From assembly GCA_947039455.1 (NCBI GenBank), contig CAMQZB010000010.1:1-56673 (forward strand): a stretch of DNA of 56,673 nt, written 5' to 3'. The position numbers and the translations under genes are program-made. Below are positions 17,457 to 26,790 of this stretch, piece after piece. How positions within the stretch are numbered: the first letter of the stretch is position 1; the number at the start of each line of letters is the position of its first letter. The notes beneath the pieces were generated by a model. It was not told where the DNA came from. It worked only from the letters and a program-made list of their open reading frames with translations, and searched no databases. Origin of the DNA: an uncultured Clostridia bacterium (GTDB taxonomy: Bacteria > Bacillota > Clostridia > Christensenellales > CAMQZB01).

Positions 17457-18558
17457 GTGTTCCTCCAAAGATTTCTTTGTTAATTTGCAAAAATTCATCT
17501 TCCTTGCAATTAGTAAAAGTTACATGTCCCATTTTTCTATTTAGTTTGGCTTCCGCCTTATTATACATATGAATATGAACATTTTTGTTAGTTTTCAAGT
17601 TTTTTAAACTGCCGATATCTTGTCCTAAAATGTTTTTCATGAAAGTATCTTGCAACACTTTTGGTTGTCGCAAAGTACCACCACAAAGACAATCAACAAG
17701 CATACCATACTGGCTGACATCGCACCCCTCAATTGAGTAGTGTCCAGAATTATGTGGGCGAGGTGCCATTTCGTTAAAGAAAAATTCTTCTCCCACCACG
17801 AAATATTCTATCGCAAGTATCCCAACAAAATCCGCTCTTGCCATGAAACCGTAGGTAGCAGTAATAATTTTTTCTTCCATCACCTTAGATAATTTCGTAG
17901 GTGGCACTAAACACAAATCTAAAATACCATTTTTGTGTATATTTTCGCCTATTGGCATATGGACTATTTCGCCAGCTTTATTTCTTACAACAATACAAGA
18001 AACTTCAAAATCAAATTTTATAAACTGTTCAAGTATGCTATCGCACAGCAAGTCTTGTGGCACGTTTTCCAAGTCCGCAAGTTTACGCAAGACCATTTGT
18101 CCTTTGCCGTCATAACCCATTGTACAAGTTTTCAAAACCGCTGGCAGTCCCACATATTCCACGGCTTTTGTCAAGCTGTCAGTGTCCATTACCACCTCAA
18201 ATTTTGGAGGTGTAAGCCCATTATCTAGTGCAAAGTTTTTTTCTACAATACGATTTTTTGAATAGAACAGCGGTCTGTGTCCTTGCATGATATTGTATTT
18301 TTTTGACAACGTTTCAATCACATTACAATCGATATTTTCAAATTCGTAAGTCACCACATCACATGCTTCGCAAAGTTTTGTTAGACTCGCCACATCAGAA
18401 AACTTTCCTACAATTGGCGTATCACAAATTTTCAAAGCTGGTGCTTCCGCTGTTTCGTCTAGACACGCAGTTTCAAAACCTCTTTTTTTACACTCTTCAA
18501 TTATCATATAGGCAAGTTGTCCACCACCTACAATACCAATCTTATAGCTCACAAGCAA
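17449..18558 (-). CDS. purK: N5-carboxyaminoimidazole ribonucleotide synthase
   Basis: A 367-369-residue ATP-grasp enzyme that carboxylates AIR to N5-CAIR using bicarbonate. The N-terminus has [12 protein letters not shown]; the middle has [11 protein letters not shown] and [11 protein letters not shown]; the end has [16 protein letters not shown]. No ATG is available. The frame can start at TTG (18558) or GTG (18552); GTG gives [11 protein letters not shown], which fits the family start better. It overlaps the purE end by 11-17 bp, so translation is probably coupled. Confidence 0.93.
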   Translation of the reverse strand: MLVSYKIGIVGGGQLAYMIIEECKKRGFETACLDETAEAPALKICDTPIVGKFSDVASLTKLCEACDVVTYEFENIDCNVIETLSKKYNIMQGHRPLFYSKNRIVEKNFALDNGLTPPKFEVVMDTDSLTKAVEYVGLPAVLKTCTMGYDGKGQMVLRKLADLENVPQDLLCDSILEQFIKFDFEVSCIVVRNKAGEIVHMPIGENIHKNGILDLCLVPPTKLSKVMEEKIITATYGFMARADFVGILAIEYFVVGEEFFFNEMAPRPHNSGHYSIEGCDVSQYGMLVDCLCGGTLRQPKVLQDTFMKNILGQDIGSLKNLKTNKNVHIHMYNKAEAKLNRKMGHVTFTNCKEDEFLQINKEIFGGTHE

Positions 18559-19012
18559 GTACGCTCTCTTTTTGATTTTTCATAAAAACCTCAAGCTTTG
18601 TTGACAAATCTTCGCAATTAACCGCTAGAATTTTCACAGCAAGTAGACCTGCATTTCCGCTTTGGTTAATTCCCACCGTTGCAACAGGCACTCCGTGAGG
18701 CATTTGCACAATAGATAGTAGCGAATCTATTCCTTTTAGTGCACGAGATTGAACAGGCACGCCAACCACAGGCAGTGTTGTAAGTGCCGCTACCATTCCT
18801 GGCAAGTGTGCCGCCCCGCCCGCTCCCGCTATGATTACATCAAAGCCGTTTATCTTAGCATTTTTCGCAAAATCATACATTAACTCAGGTGTTCGGTGAG
18901 CCGAAACTACCTTTTTCTCGTAAGCTACGCCAAATTCCTCAAGCACTTCACACGCTTTTTTCATTGACTCCCAATCGGAAGTCGAACCCATTATAACTAC
19001 AACTTTACTCAT
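18542..19012 (-). CDS. purE: N5-CAIR mutase
   Basis: A 156-residue class I PurE that converts N5-CAIR to CAIR, following PurK. Motifs are [19 protein letters not shown] and [11 protein letters not shown], the last with the catalytic histidine. I chose ATG at 19012 ([10 protein letters not shown]), behind GAGG; an ATG five codons earlier is less likely. It is the second gene of the operon, 62 bp after fhs. Confidence 0.95.
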   Translation of the reverse strand: MSKVVVIMGSTSDWESMKKACEVLEEFGVAYEKKVVSAHRTPELMYDFAKNAKINGFDVIIAGAGGAAHLPGMVAALTTLPVVGVPVQSRALKGIDSLLSIVQMPHGVPVATVGINQSGNAGLLAVKILAVNCEDLSTKLEVFMKNQKESVLACEL

Positions 19013-19074
19013 ATATTTATACCTCATTTACTTAAAAAAATTATTAACCAATTAAATTAACACAACTAAAACTC

Positions 19075-20748
19075 TTAGAACAATCCTACAATTTTGTTGT
19101 CTATTACGTCCATATTCATAGCCGCAGGACGTTTAGGTAGTCCTGGCATTGTCATGATGTCACCAGTCAATGCAACAACAAATCCTGCACCTGCACTGAC
19201 TTTCACTTCGCGGACCGTAATTCTAAAGCCCTTTGGACGACCAACCACACTTGGATCATCCGTTAAAGATGCAGGTGTTTTCGCCATGCACACAGGCATA
19301 TTGTCAAATCCTAATTCTTTAAATTTCGCCAATTGTTTTGTTACAGCAGGAGTGAAATCTACTCCGTCAGCGCCGTACATTACTTTAGCAATAGTTTCTA
19401 TTTTATCTTTTAGTGAATCTTTCAAATTATAGATATGCGTGAAAGTTTCTTCGCCTTTTTCGTTGTTTAGAATTTCCAAAACAGATTTTGCTAAATCAAT
19501 TCCGCCCTTTCCGCCATGTTCCCAAACTTCCGAAATCTCAACCCTATGATTATTTTTTGCCATGTAATCATACAATGCAGAAACCTCCGCATCAGTATCA
19601 GTGACAAATTTATTTATACAAACAACGTATGGAACATTAAATGCTTTTATGCTTTCAATGTGTTTTTCTAAATTAGCAATACCTTTAACTAGTGCTTCCA
19701 CATTCTCAACACCAAGGTCAGATTTTTTAACGCCACCGTGCATTTTCAAAGCACGAATAGTTGCTACGATAACAACCGCACTTGGACTAAATCCACCTGC
19801 ACGAGTTTTTATGTTAAGAAATTTCTCCGCACCTAAGTCCGCACCAAATCCCGCCTCAGTGATTACTATATCACCAAGCTTTCTAGCGAGGTTTGTGGCA
19901 ATTACACTATTGCAACCGTGTGCAATATTCGCAAACGGTCCACCATGAACCAATGCCGGAGTATGCTCTAGCGTTTGAACTAGATTAGGCATAACCGCAT
20001 CTTTCATGATAACAGTGATAGCACCGGCACAACCAAGCTCTTTCACAGTAATAGGATCACCGCTATAATTATATCCGAAAACAATTTTTTCCACTCTTGC
20101 TTTGAAATCAATTAGATCGCTAGATAGGCACAAAATTGCCATAATCTCAGAAGCCACCGTGATATTAAATCCGTCCTCACGGCAAACTCCATTGCCTTTG
20201 CCCATGCCCACCACTATTTCACGAAGCACTCGATCATTCATATCAAGACACCGTTTCCAAGTAATAGATTTTGGATTAATACTAAGCTCGTTGCCGTGTT
20301 GTAAGTGATTATCAATCATTGCTGAAATTGCATTATTAGCAGTAGTTATTGCGTGAATGTCTCCAGTGAAATGCAAGTTGATGTCTTCCATTGGAATAAC
20401 TTGAGCATAACCACCACCGCAAGCACCGCCTTTTACTCCCATAACTGGCCCAAAACTTGGCTCGCGAATTGCGACTACTACCTTTTTGCCTAGTTGATTA
20501 AGTGCGTCGGCTAATCCAATTGTCGTAGTAGACTTTCCCTCCCCTGCCGGCGTAGGATTGATAGCCGTTACTAAAACGACCTTTCCGTTTTTACCACTTT
20601 CCACACGGCTAAGCACGCCTAAATTAATTTTAGCTTTATATTTTCCATACAATTCAACATCGTCGTCGGTTAAATTTAATCTTTTCGCCACGTCGATAAT
20701 TTTTTCAATACTACTTTCTTGTGCAATTTCCAAATCTGATTTATACAT
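19075..20748 (-). CDS. fhs: Formate-tetrahydrofolate ligase
   Basis: A 557-residue enzyme making 10-formyl-THF from formate, THF and ATP. The P-loop is TPAGEGKST near residue 67. [15 protein letters not shown] and [14 protein letters not shown] are family signatures. ATG at 20748 is preceded by GGAGG. It heads the purine operon behind the riboswitch and leader terminator. PurN and PurH use its product, which explains the grouping. This enzyme is widespread in acetogens and fermenting Clostridia; no other Wood-Ljungdahl gene is in the window. Confidence 0.96.
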   Translation of the reverse strand: MYKSDLEIAQESSIEKIIDVAKRLNLTDDDVELYGKYKAKINLGVLSRVESGKNGKVVLVTAINPTPAGEGKSTTTIGLADALNQLGKKVVVAIREPSFGPVMGVKGGACGGGYAQVIPMEDINLHFTGDIHAITTANNAISAMIDNHLQHGNELSINPKSITWKRCLDMNDRVLREIVVGMGKGNGVCREDGFNITVASEIMAILCLSSDLIDFKARVEKIVFGYNYSGDPITVKELGCAGAITVIMKDAVMPNLVQTLEHTPALVHGGPFANIAHGCNSVIATNLARKLGDIVITEAGFGADLGAEKFLNIKTRAGGFSPSAVVIVATIRALKMHGGVKKSDLGVENVEALVKGIANLEKHIESIKAFNVPYVVCINKFVTDTDAEVSALYDYMAKNNHRVEISEVWEHGGKGGIDLAKSVLEILNNEKGEETFTHIYNLKDSLKDKIETIAKVMYGADGVDFTPAVTKQLAKFKELGFDNMPVCMAKTPASLTDDPSVVGRPKGFRITVREVKVSAGAGFVVALTGDIMTMPGLPKRPAAMNMDVIDNKIVGLF

Positions 20749-20780
20749 AATCAATCCTCCAAAATAGGTTAGCTAGTTAA

Positions 20781-20820
20781 CAAAAATAAAAAAAACATCA
20801 GCATATTCCTATGCTAATGT
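20781..20820 (-). terminator. Leader terminator before fhs
   Basis: On the minus strand an inverted repeat, ACATTAGCATA / TATGCTGATGT (20820-20810 and 20805-20795), is followed by a run of eight T and more T-rich sequence, about 35 bp before the fhs start. It lies in the transcript between riboswitch and first gene, so it can stop the operon before fhs. The stop codon of the leader ORF lies inside its first arm. Confidence 0.75.
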
Positions 20821-20900
20821 TCTAAAATCCTAAAAATGTTGCAAAAATCCCTTTTGCTGTTTTTTAATATTAAATTGTTGCTGTCTTTAAAGTTTAACAC
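20814..20900 (-). CDS. Candidate leader peptide of the purine operon
   Basis: A 28-codon frame starting at GTG (20900), with GGAGGG seven bases upstream, and ending in TAG inside the first arm of the leader terminator. It reads MLNFKDSNNLILKNSKRDFC then NIFRILEH. A ribosome finishing this peptide would cover the arm and could prevent the hairpin, as in translational attenuation. No codon run points to a particular amino acid signal. It might instead be a chance frame behind a purine-rich stretch that serves the riboswitch. Confidence 0.4.
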   Translation of the reverse strand: MLNFKDSNNLILKNSKRDFCNIFRILEH

Positions 20901-20982
20901 TAAAGTACCCTCCAAATTATTCTTGAAAAAAAGAATAAGAAAAAGAAGGTAGAATTCTCCGAAGACAATTTCCCTGTTTTTC

Positions 20983-21049
20983 CTTATAGTCTTACGTATT
21001 TACGGTCGTAAGGTAGAAACTCGCTTACCAATTAAAGCTATTATATAAG
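20983..21049 (-). ncRNA. Purine riboswitch, guanine type
   Basis: The minus-strand transcript folds like the xpt/RF00167 aptamer in a 67-nt span. P1 pairs CTTATA (21049-21044) with TATAAG (20988-20983). P2 is GCTT/AAGC, with the conserved GG in its loop. J2/3 contains GAGTTTCTACC. P3 pairs CTTACG with CGTAAG, with the loop ACCGTAAATA. The core GACTAT has C at the position that pairs with the ligand, so it should sense guanine or hypoxanthine rather than adenine. High guanine should switch off the purine operon downstream. Confidence 0.93.
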
Positions 21050-21091
21050 AAATATCGCAAAATAGCGATTTGTATATTTAATTACAAAATT

Positions 21092-21120
21092 ATGATATCA
21101 TAAAAATACGGATAAGGCAA
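21092..21120 (-). promoter_or_regulatory. Putative promoter of the purine operon
   Basis: TTGCCT (21120-21115) and TATCAT (21097-21092) on the minus strand are separated by 17 bp. Transcription would start about 40 bases before the riboswitch aptamer. The boxes are imperfect, so confidence is moderate. Confidence 0.5.
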
Positions 21121-21225
21121 GAGATTTGCTAGTATTGTTTTTTTTAATATCTTCTTCTTATTGTTTTCCAAACAATGCTTCTATATCAAACAGCGCATCA
21201 CAATTATCAAAAATCTCTTCATATA

Positions 21226-21648
21226 TTATATCTTTATCACATTCAAGACGTATTTTTTGATGTACGCCCATCCGTCAAACACACTCATTCCGAGCATTTC
21301 AACGCTATCAGGGATTTCAATTATTGCTATGTTTCTGCATCCAAAGAATACATAATGCCCCATAGATACAACGCTATTTGGAATTATTACTTCTTCCAAA
21401 TTAAAACAACAACTAAAAGCGGCATCACCTATACACGTAACACTTGCTGGAATTGTAACTGATAATAAATCAACACAATCAGCAAACGCACAGTAAGCAA
21501 TACTTCTTACTCCATATGGAATTACTACATTTACCTCTTGTCCCGTATATTTAATCAGTGCTCCATTATAAATTACAAAATCATTAATAGACGATTTAAC
21601 ACAATCTTTTTCTGATTTCATAGATTTTTTCATGAAAAATTTTCTCAT
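21226..21648 (-). CDS. Small BspA-like leucine-rich repeat protein
   Basis: A 140-residue protein built mainly of LRR_5/BspA repeats of about 23 residues (pattern VTIPASVTCIGDAAFSCCFN, then EVIIPNSVVSMGHYVFFGCRN). About three to four repeats are present. It has no signal peptide, so it should be cytosolic unless it is delivered by the partner encoded upstream. Its ATG overlaps the stop of the 107-residue membrane protein gene by 4 bp, so the two are co-translated. The same repeat type builds the large surface lipoprotein at 34844-38555. The role is unknown. Confidence 0.75.
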   Translation of the reverse strand: MRKFFMKKSMKSEKDCVKSSINDFVIYNGALIKYTGQEVNVVIPYGVRSIAYCAFADCVDLLSVTIPASVTCIGDAAFSCCFNLEEVIIPNSVVSMGHYVFFGCRNIAIIEIPDSVEMLGMSVFDGWAYIKKYVLNVIKI

Positions 21649-21968
21649 GAAAAATATTTTTTAATATTACGCTCTACGTTGTTACGTTTAACATTTCCTT
21701 CTTTATCCACAGATGCTATTGTAAACTTTTTAGTAAATATCTTATTAGCTCCGCATTGTTTGCAAATACAATCAAATTCTATTTTTGCTACATTTGATTT
21801 ACCATCGTTAATACTCTCAACTTCATCATAAGTGATATCTGTTTCAAAATCAAATCTTGTCTTGCATTTTGCACATGAAATAGTTTTTCTTCTATTTAAT
21901 TCAGTTAACGTAACTATACCTGCCACTATACCTATAAATACTATAACTCCTACTATTTGTCCTATCAT
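21645..21968 (-). CDS. Membrane-anchored zinc-ribbon-like protein
   Basis: A 107-residue protein. Residues 2-22 are a membrane helix (IGQIVGVIVFIGIVAGIVTL); after it come two cysteine pairs, CAKC and CICKQC, spaced as in a zinc ribbon. I chose ATG at 21968 because AGGAGG lies seven bases upstream. It is co-transcribed with the small LRR gene and divergent from an XRE regulator, whose two operator-like palindromes lie on its promoter. I do not recognise a family beyond the ribbon. Confidence 0.65.
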   Translation of the reverse strand: MIGQIVGVIVFIGIVAGIVTLTELNRRKTISCAKCKTRFDFETDITYDEVESINDGKSNVAKIEFDCICKQCGANKIFTKKFTIASVDKEGNVKRNNVERNIKKYFS

Positions 21969-22020
21969 TTTTTCCTCCTGTTGTATATGTTTATTTTTGA
22001 GCCTTTTTCTCAATACTTGT

Positions 22021-22077
22021 ATTATAAATTAGGTAATACCTAATTGTCAAGCATTTTTAGGTAATACCTAATATAAT
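22021..22077. promoter_or_regulatory. Divergent promoter region with two XRE operators
   Basis: Two copies of a 15-17-bp perfect palindrome, TTAGGTAATACCTAA, at 22028-22044 and 22057-22072, centres 28 bp apart. The leftward promoter has TTGACA (22050-22045) and TATAAT (22026-22021), with the first palindrome exactly filling the 18-bp spacer. The rightward TATAAT (22072-22077) abuts the second palindrome. The XRE protein encoded at 22097 is the obvious binder, giving autoregulation plus repression of the membrane/LRR pair. Confidence 0.75.
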
Positions 22078-22096
22078 AATTAGAAAGGAGTTTATT

Positions 22097-22309
22097 ATGC
22101 AAAATATTAATGAAATCATCACTGAAAATCTTGCACGTGAAATTACTACATCTGGCAAAAGCAAAACCGAAATAGCTTTGGCACTTGGTATTTCCAAACC
22201 AACGCTTTCTCAATACTTATCTGGTAGAATTCACCCATCCCTATCCACTTTTGCAAAACTTTGTGCATTCTTGGATTGCTCTGCTGACGAAATTCTTAAT
22301 TTAAAATAA
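22097..22309 (+). CDS. Small XRE-family HTH regulator
   Basis: A 70-residue protein that is almost only a Cro/C1-type helix-turn-helix (SKTEIALALGISKPTLSQYL at residues 22-41). It has no sensor domain. AGAAAGGAG precedes the ATG. It is monocistronic, ended by a strong terminator, and divergent from the membrane/LRR gene pair. Two identical palindromes lie between them and are probably its binding sites. Confidence 0.85.
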   Translation: MQNINEIITENLAREITTSGKSKTEIALALGISKPTLSQYLSGRIHPSLSTFAKLCAFLDCSADEILNLK

Positions 22310-22330
22310 TTTATTTTACGCTAATATGCA

Positions 22331-22364
22331 AGAGAACAGTTACCTAAGTAACTGTTCTCTTTTT
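22331..22364 (+). terminator. Terminator after the small XRE gene
   Basis: Perfect inverted repeat AGAGAACAGTTAC / GTAACTGTTCTCT with a 4-nt loop, followed by T-rich sequence. Confidence 0.92.
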
Positions 22365-22592
22365 CTATTCCCATGATTTTTGGGGGTTTTGAGGAACATA
22401 TAAAATATTATTAGACCACTGTTCCACTGGCATTAAGTTCTAAATATTTTCGCAAGCCCCCACGAACCAAAATCAATACCTTCTAGTTTGATTTGTGTTG
22501 TAATTACACTGTTTAATTTCTTCTCATAATTACACACTGAAGCACCTACAGAGTTTTTAGATGATTATTACGATAAAGTGGCAAAAGAATAA

Positions 22593-22644
22593 GAGTAACC
22601 TTTTTTTTGCAATATTCTCATACTATTGCGAAAAAAGGTTACTC
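22593..22644. repeat. Dispersed palindromic repeat, copy 1
   Basis: Inverted repeat GAGTAACCTTTTTT...AAAAAAGGTTACTC, with GCAATATTCTCATACTATTGC between. A second copy with the same core (GCAATATTCTCATA) is at 40937-40988. It sits just past the end of the SGNH gene, so it may act as its terminator. The 22365-22590 stretch before it shows no gene. Confidence 0.65.
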
Positions 22645-22668
22645 CCTTACATCTATTTGAATTTATTT

Positions 22669-23295
22669 CTAGTTTAATATATCTTTAATTTTTTTCGCCA
22701 TCGCAACACCAACAATTTCATGACTTTCTGGGTCAAGATGGATTCCATCAGATTTTGATGGTTCTACTAAATCTAACAATGTGAAGAATTCTATTCCATG
22801 CTTTATTGCAATTTCTTTATACAATGGTGTTAATTGACGACTCATTTTGTTTTTACTTCCAAAAGTTTCGCCACTTGTAGTTTCATCACTAATTGCTACT
22901 GGTGCAACTAACATTATCTTCATTGTGCAGTCTTTTTGTTTGATATTCAATACATTTGCGATTAAATCGTTCATTGCTAATGATATATCTCTTGCTGTTA
23001 ATGAAAATCTATGCTTCATATCATTTGTTCCTAGCATTATTATCGCCAAATCTATTGGGGCATGACTGTATATGCAAGTCATGATTTGAGCTTTTCCATT
23101 CTTGCTCACACCAATCGTATCCTCCATCGCTACAGTTCGTCCGCCAAGACCCTCTTCAATGATTCTATAATCTTTTCCAAGAATATTTTGCAATACTCCT
23201 GTCCATCTTACATTAATTGGTAGGCGTGCTTCTTCATCTAATGGGTTTGATCCATACGTATTAGAATCTCCAAAACATAATATATTCTTCATCAT
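22669..23295 (-). CDS. SGNH/GDSL-family esterase
   Basis: A 207-208-residue hydrolase with all four SGNH blocks: GDSNTYG (catalytic Ser near residue 11), EEGLGGRT, LGTNDMK and DGIHLD (catalytic Asp and His). It has no signal peptide, so it acts in the cytosol. It is the last gene of the sialic acid operon, 55 bp after the GntR gene. Context suggests removal of acetyl esters from imported sialic acids or other sugars; that substrate is inferred. A small hairpin at the GntR end may reduce its expression. Confidence 0.85.
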   Translation of the reverse strand: MMKNILCFGDSNTYGSNPLDEEARLPINVRWTGVLQNILGKDYRIIEEGLGGRTVAMEDTIGVSKNGKAQIMTCIYSHAPIDLAIIMLGTNDMKHRFSLTARDISLAMNDLIANVLNIKQKDCTMKIMLVAPVAISDETTSGETFGSKNKMSRQLTPLYKEIAIKHGIEFFTLLDLVEPSKSDGIHLDPESHEIVGVAMAKKIKDILN

Positions 23296-23350
23296 TTTAT
23301 CTTTTCCTTTATTTCATGTATTTAACAAAATAACCTTTATAAGTTATAGG

Positions 23351-24031
23351 TTATTTTTGCTGTATTTTTGCTTTGTAGTTATAATTAAAATGGTACTCCA
23401 GTGCTTCAAGATATTTCGAATAATCTTTCGCTACTAGTGCATCAACTATTCTTTGATGTTTATCTATATTAATTTCTTTGTTTTGCGCAAACATAGACTT
23501 ATAGTATCTTTCACATTCCCATGCCGAATCAACAAAGGCTGATAATACGTGGTTTTGCAGTCTTTTATACATCGTTCTATGAAATTCTATATCAAGCAAA
23601 TAGTAATCACCATTCAATGTTTCAGAAAAATTCATGTCATCAACTAATTTTTGCAAAGTATCAATATCTTCTTTAATCATACTATCAAAACTCTTCTTTG
23701 CAAATCCAAGCTCCATAACAGTTCTTACTTCTTGTGACTGTCCAACTAGCTCTTTGTTATCTCCAATCAAATTAAGAAACATACAACTTGATAGGAAATT
23801 TGAATTAAAGCTGTTTACTATCATTCCAACTCCAGGTTTGCTAGTTACTACACCAATTATTTCTAGTGTTTTTATCGCTTCTCTTAATACATTTCTAGAA
23901 ACACCCAAAAGTTCCGCCATTTCCATTTCTGTTGGTAGACGATCTCCTGATTGTAAATTATGTGATACTATATATGATTTTATTTCTTCAAATACTTTAA
24001 AATACAGCTTTTTACTCTTAATATTCTTCAT
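23351..24031 (-). CDS. GntR/FadR-family regulator of the sialic acid operon
   Basis: A 226-residue regulator. Residues 10-75 are a GntR winged helix (SGDRLPTEMEMAELLGVSRN, VLREAIKTLE); residues 90-220 are an all-helical FCD ligand domain (YYLLDIEFHRTM). ATG at 24031 follows TTGGAG; an ATG at 24052 has no ribosome site. It sits between nanE and the esterase, with 81 bp upstream containing a TTGACA box, so it may also have its own promoter. By analogy with FadR-type NanR it probably represses the operon and responds to a sialic acid intermediate. Confidence 0.85.
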   Translation of the reverse strand: MKNIKSKKLYFKVFEEIKSYIVSHNLQSGDRLPTEMEMAELLGVSRNVLREAIKTLEIIGVVTSKPGVGMIVNSFNSNFLSSCMFLNLIGDNKELVGQSQEVRTVMELGFAKKSFDSMIKEDIDTLQKLVDDMNFSETLNGDYYLLDIEFHRTMYKRLQNHVLSAFVDSAWECERYYKSMFAQNKEINIDKHQRIVDALVAKDYSKYLEALEYHFNYNYKAKIQQK

Positions 24032-24112
24032 TAAAACTCCAATTTTTTTCATTCAACTATATTTAACCATAATTGACTACTTTTGTCAATGTATACACCC
24101 TATCTTTGTTAA

Positions 24113-24799
24113 CTATTTAATTTCGTTTATAAATCTTCTTGCTATTTCTTGTGGACGTGTGATTGCTCCTCCAACTACTGCACAATGACAGCCTGAATCC
24201 ATTACTTCCTTTAGTTGTTTAGGATAATGTATTCCGCCTTCAGCAATTATTGGTATATTTAAAGTTTTCTTTAACTCTACTATCAAATCAGTCGCAGGAA
24301 GTTTTTGTCCTTTTGTTGCTTTTGTATAGCCAACAAGTGTTGTTCCAACAAAATCAAATCCAATCTTTTCAGCATTCACGCAATCGTCATAACAACTGCA
24401 ATCAGCCATGAATAATTGATTAGGATATTTTGCTTTTAATGGAATAAATATTTCCTCAAGTGTTCTGCCACCTGTTCTCAGTCTATTTGTTGCATCTATT
24501 GCAATAATCTCAACTCCGATTTCAATCAACGCTTCAACTTCAACTTCTGTTGGAGTGATATACACTTCGCTGTCATCATATACTTTTTTAATTATTCCTA
24601 TCATTGGTAAACTAACTGCTTGTTTAATTGCTTCAATATCAACAACTGTATTAGCTCTAATTCCCACTGCACCTTCTTGCATTGCTGCAACCGCCATTCT
24701 TGACATGATAAAACTGCTGTAAAGCGGTTCAGTTTCAAGTGCTTGACATGATATTATTAATCCGCCTTTTATTGCTTCAATAATTTGATTTTTATTCAT
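24113..24799 (-). CDS. nanE: N-acetylmannosamine-6-phosphate 2-epimerase
   Basis: A 228-residue TIM-barrel epimerase converting ManNAc-6-P to GlcNAc-6-P. It shows the family markers ISCQALETEPL, GIRANTVVDI, LPMIGIIKK (lysine of the active site) and IIAEGGIH (acid/base Glu). It lies 4 bp after the kinase gene and follows lyase and kinase in pathway order. NagA and NagB, needed afterwards, are not in the window. Confidence 0.94.
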   Translation of the reverse strand: MNKNQIIEAIKGGLIISCQALETEPLYSSFIMSRMAVAAMQEGAVGIRANTVVDIEAIKQAVSLPMIGIIKKVYDDSEVYITPTEVEVEALIEIGVEIIAIDATNRLRTGGRTLEEIFIPLKAKYPNQLFMADCSCYDDCVNAEKIGFDFVGTTLVGYTKATKGQKLPATDLIVELKKTLNIPIIAEGGIHYPKQLKEVMDSGCHCAVVGGAITRPQEIARRFINEIK

Positions 24800-24803
24800 A
24801 AGA

Positions 24804-25727
24804 TTATTTCTCCATTTTGTCTATATAATATTTCACAGCTCCTACTAATCCAGCGTCATTGGTTAGCTTAGCTTGCTTAAATTCAACACCATCAAAAAAA
24901 TGTGGCAAAGTATGTAATTTTGCACTTTCTTTAATTCTATCAATAAACCATTGTCCTTGGTTCGATATTCCTCCGCCAATAACTATAGCTTTTGGATTGA
25001 AAATATGAATTAAATTTCCTATAGCTATTCCATGATAGTTAAAAAACTCTTCAACTATCGCCTTTGCTATTATATTGTCATTAGATACATCAAAAAGCTC
25101 TTTTCCATTGATATCAAGTCCTTTTTCAACACAATGTTTTACTATATTTCTTGTTGATGCCATTTTCTCAAAACAACCCGTATTTCCACAAGGGCATTTA
25201 TCTTTTCCATCAGCAATTACCATATGACCAATATTGCCTGCAAAGCCTCTACTTCCATTTAATATTTTGCCGTTTACAAATATTCCACCACCGATACCCG
25301 TTCCAATAGTATAAACTATTACGTCATCAAAGCCCTTAGCTGAACCTTGCCATCTCTCCGCTATTGCTGCTGAATTAGCATCATTAACAGTTGAAATTTT
25401 AAGTGCAACACCTAAATAAGCATCTAAATCTTTTTGAATATTTATATTTTCCCACTTCGGTATTGACCCACAACCTCCAACTATTACATTTTCATTTGTG
25501 TCAACATCACCTGTTACGGAAAATCCTATTCCTTCAATTTTTAGATCTAATTCCTTAGACTTTTCAAAGATATTTTTTGTGGCTTTTAACGTTGTTTCCC
25601 ATAGAGGTGTTTTATAGTTGTCAAAATACGCTTCCGTAATTTCAGTTAATAAAATCTTTCCAACTTCACTGACAATTCCACTTTTGATTGCAGTTCCACC
25701 TATATCAATTCCTATGTAATATTTCAT
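24804..25727 (-). CDS. nanK: N-acetylmannosamine kinase, ROK family
   Basis: A 307-residue ROK sugar kinase. GIDIGGTAIKSG forms the phosphate-binding loop. Asp116 of NDANSA is the catalytic base. The ROK zinc site is His168 with Cys178, Cys180 and Cys185 (CPCGNTGCFE). ROK kinases vary in substrate; position between NanA and NanE makes ManNAc the likely one. The start has a good ribosome site, and 100 bp separate it from nanA. Confidence 0.9.
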   Translation of the reverse strand: MKYYIGIDIGGTAIKSGIVSEVGKILLTEITEAYFDNYKTPLWETTLKATKNIFEKSKELDLKIEGIGFSVTGDVDTNENVIVGGCGSIPKWENINIQKDLDAYLGVALKISTVNDANSAAIAERWQGSAKGFDDVIVYTIGTGIGGGIFVNGKILNGSRGFAGNIGHMVIADGKDKCPCGNTGCFEKMASTRNIVKHCVEKGLDINGKELFDVSNDNIIAKAIVEEFFNYHGIAIGNLIHIFNPKAIVIGGGISNQGQWFIDRIKESAKLHTLPHFFDGVEFKQAKLTNDAGLVGAVKYYIDKMEK

Positions 25728-25827
25728 TTTTCACCTCAATACTCAATTTAAAAAATTATCTCTCTATTTTAAATTTACAGCAAGACAAATCTTGCTGTAA
25801 ATGTTTAAAATATGAAAAAAAATAGTA

Positions 25828-26757
25828 TTAGAATTTGTCAATAAAATCCATGTGAGTAATGCCATTATCTTTTTTGAGTTCAGCACAGAAAGCCCATACT
25901 TGATCCATTGTTTCTTTGCTTGGTGCTTTGAATGGACGACGTGAGTAACCTGGGTCAACTAGTCCTCTTGTTCTCAAACATTCTCTCATGACTGGGAAAC
26001 AATCCCATTGCAATACGAAATGTATGAATTTTGTAGCCATTTTTTGAATTTCAAATGCTTTAACATATTCGCCTTGTCTAGCATAGTTATAAATTTCAAC
26101 AAATGTTTCAGGAATTACATTATAGAATGAACCTATTATGCCGTCAGCTGTTGCCAACAATCCTTGTGTTGCCATTTCATCACATCCAGAGTAAATCATG
26201 AAGTCTTTTCCAAGAGCTTCTTTAAGTAAACACATTTCATCATGTTCACGTGCAGTAAACTTCAAACCCTTAACGTTTTTGATTGATGCTAATTGTTTAA
26301 CAAAGTCTTTGCTCATTAATCCTGCAAGACATACATTGTATACGATCATTGGAAGGTCAGTTGACTCTGAAATGTCGTTATAATAATTATAGATATCTTC
26401 TTGATTAAATCTGAAATAGAAAGGAGGAACTGAAGATATTGCATCTGCTCCGCACTTTTCTGCATATTTAGCCATGTTGATGGATTTTTTTGTTCCAATA
26501 TCACCTACGTGAACGATTACAGGAACTCTTCCAGCAACTGTTTTACATACGATCTCAGTAACAAGATTGCGTTCTTCGTTTGTCATCAAAAAACCTTCGC
26601 CTGTTGAACCAGTAATGTAAAGTCCATCTACACCTTTATTAATAAGGTAATTAGTGAAGTCAATAGTTCTTTGTACGTCTACTTCTTCGTTTTCATCAAA
26701 GCAAGTAAACATTGCAGGGATTACACCCTTAATTTGCGTAATATTAAATTTTGCCAT
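25828..26757 (-). CDS. nanA: N-acetylneuraminate lyase
   Basis: A 309-residue DHDPS/NAL-family aldolase that splits sialic acid into ManNAc and pyruvate. GSTGEG lies at residues 50-55, the active-site Tyr140 is in IVYNV, and the Schiff-base Lys166 is in GLKFTARE. These match Tyr137 and Lys165 of the E. coli enzyme. The context (ManNAc kinase, epimerase, ABC transporter) supports sialic acid lyase over dihydrodipicolinate synthase. It is the first catabolic gene after the transport genes. Confidence 0.93.
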   Translation of the reverse strand: MAKFNITQIKGVIPAMFTCFDENEEVDVQRTIDFTNYLINKGVDGLYITGSTGEGFLMTNEERNLVTEIVCKTVAGRVPVIVHVGDIGTKKSINMAKYAEKCGADAISSVPPFYFRFNQEDIYNYYNDISESTDLPMIVYNVCLAGLMSKDFVKQLASIKNVKGLKFTAREHDEMCLLKEALGKDFMIYSGCDEMATQGLLATADGIIGSFYNVIPETFVEIYNYARQGEYVKAFEIQKMATKFIHFVLQWDCFPVMRECLRTRGLVDPGYSRRPFKAPSKETMDQVWAFCAELKKDNGITHMDFIDKF

Positions 26758-26790
26758 TTTTAAACCTCTACTTTCGTAATTATTTTAAAT

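Noticed and set aside
6504-20748. Many plus-strand open frames of 60-130 codons opposite the purine genes
   Set aside because: They mirror the third-codon bias of the pur and fhs genes, lack ribosome binding sites and show no protein-like features.
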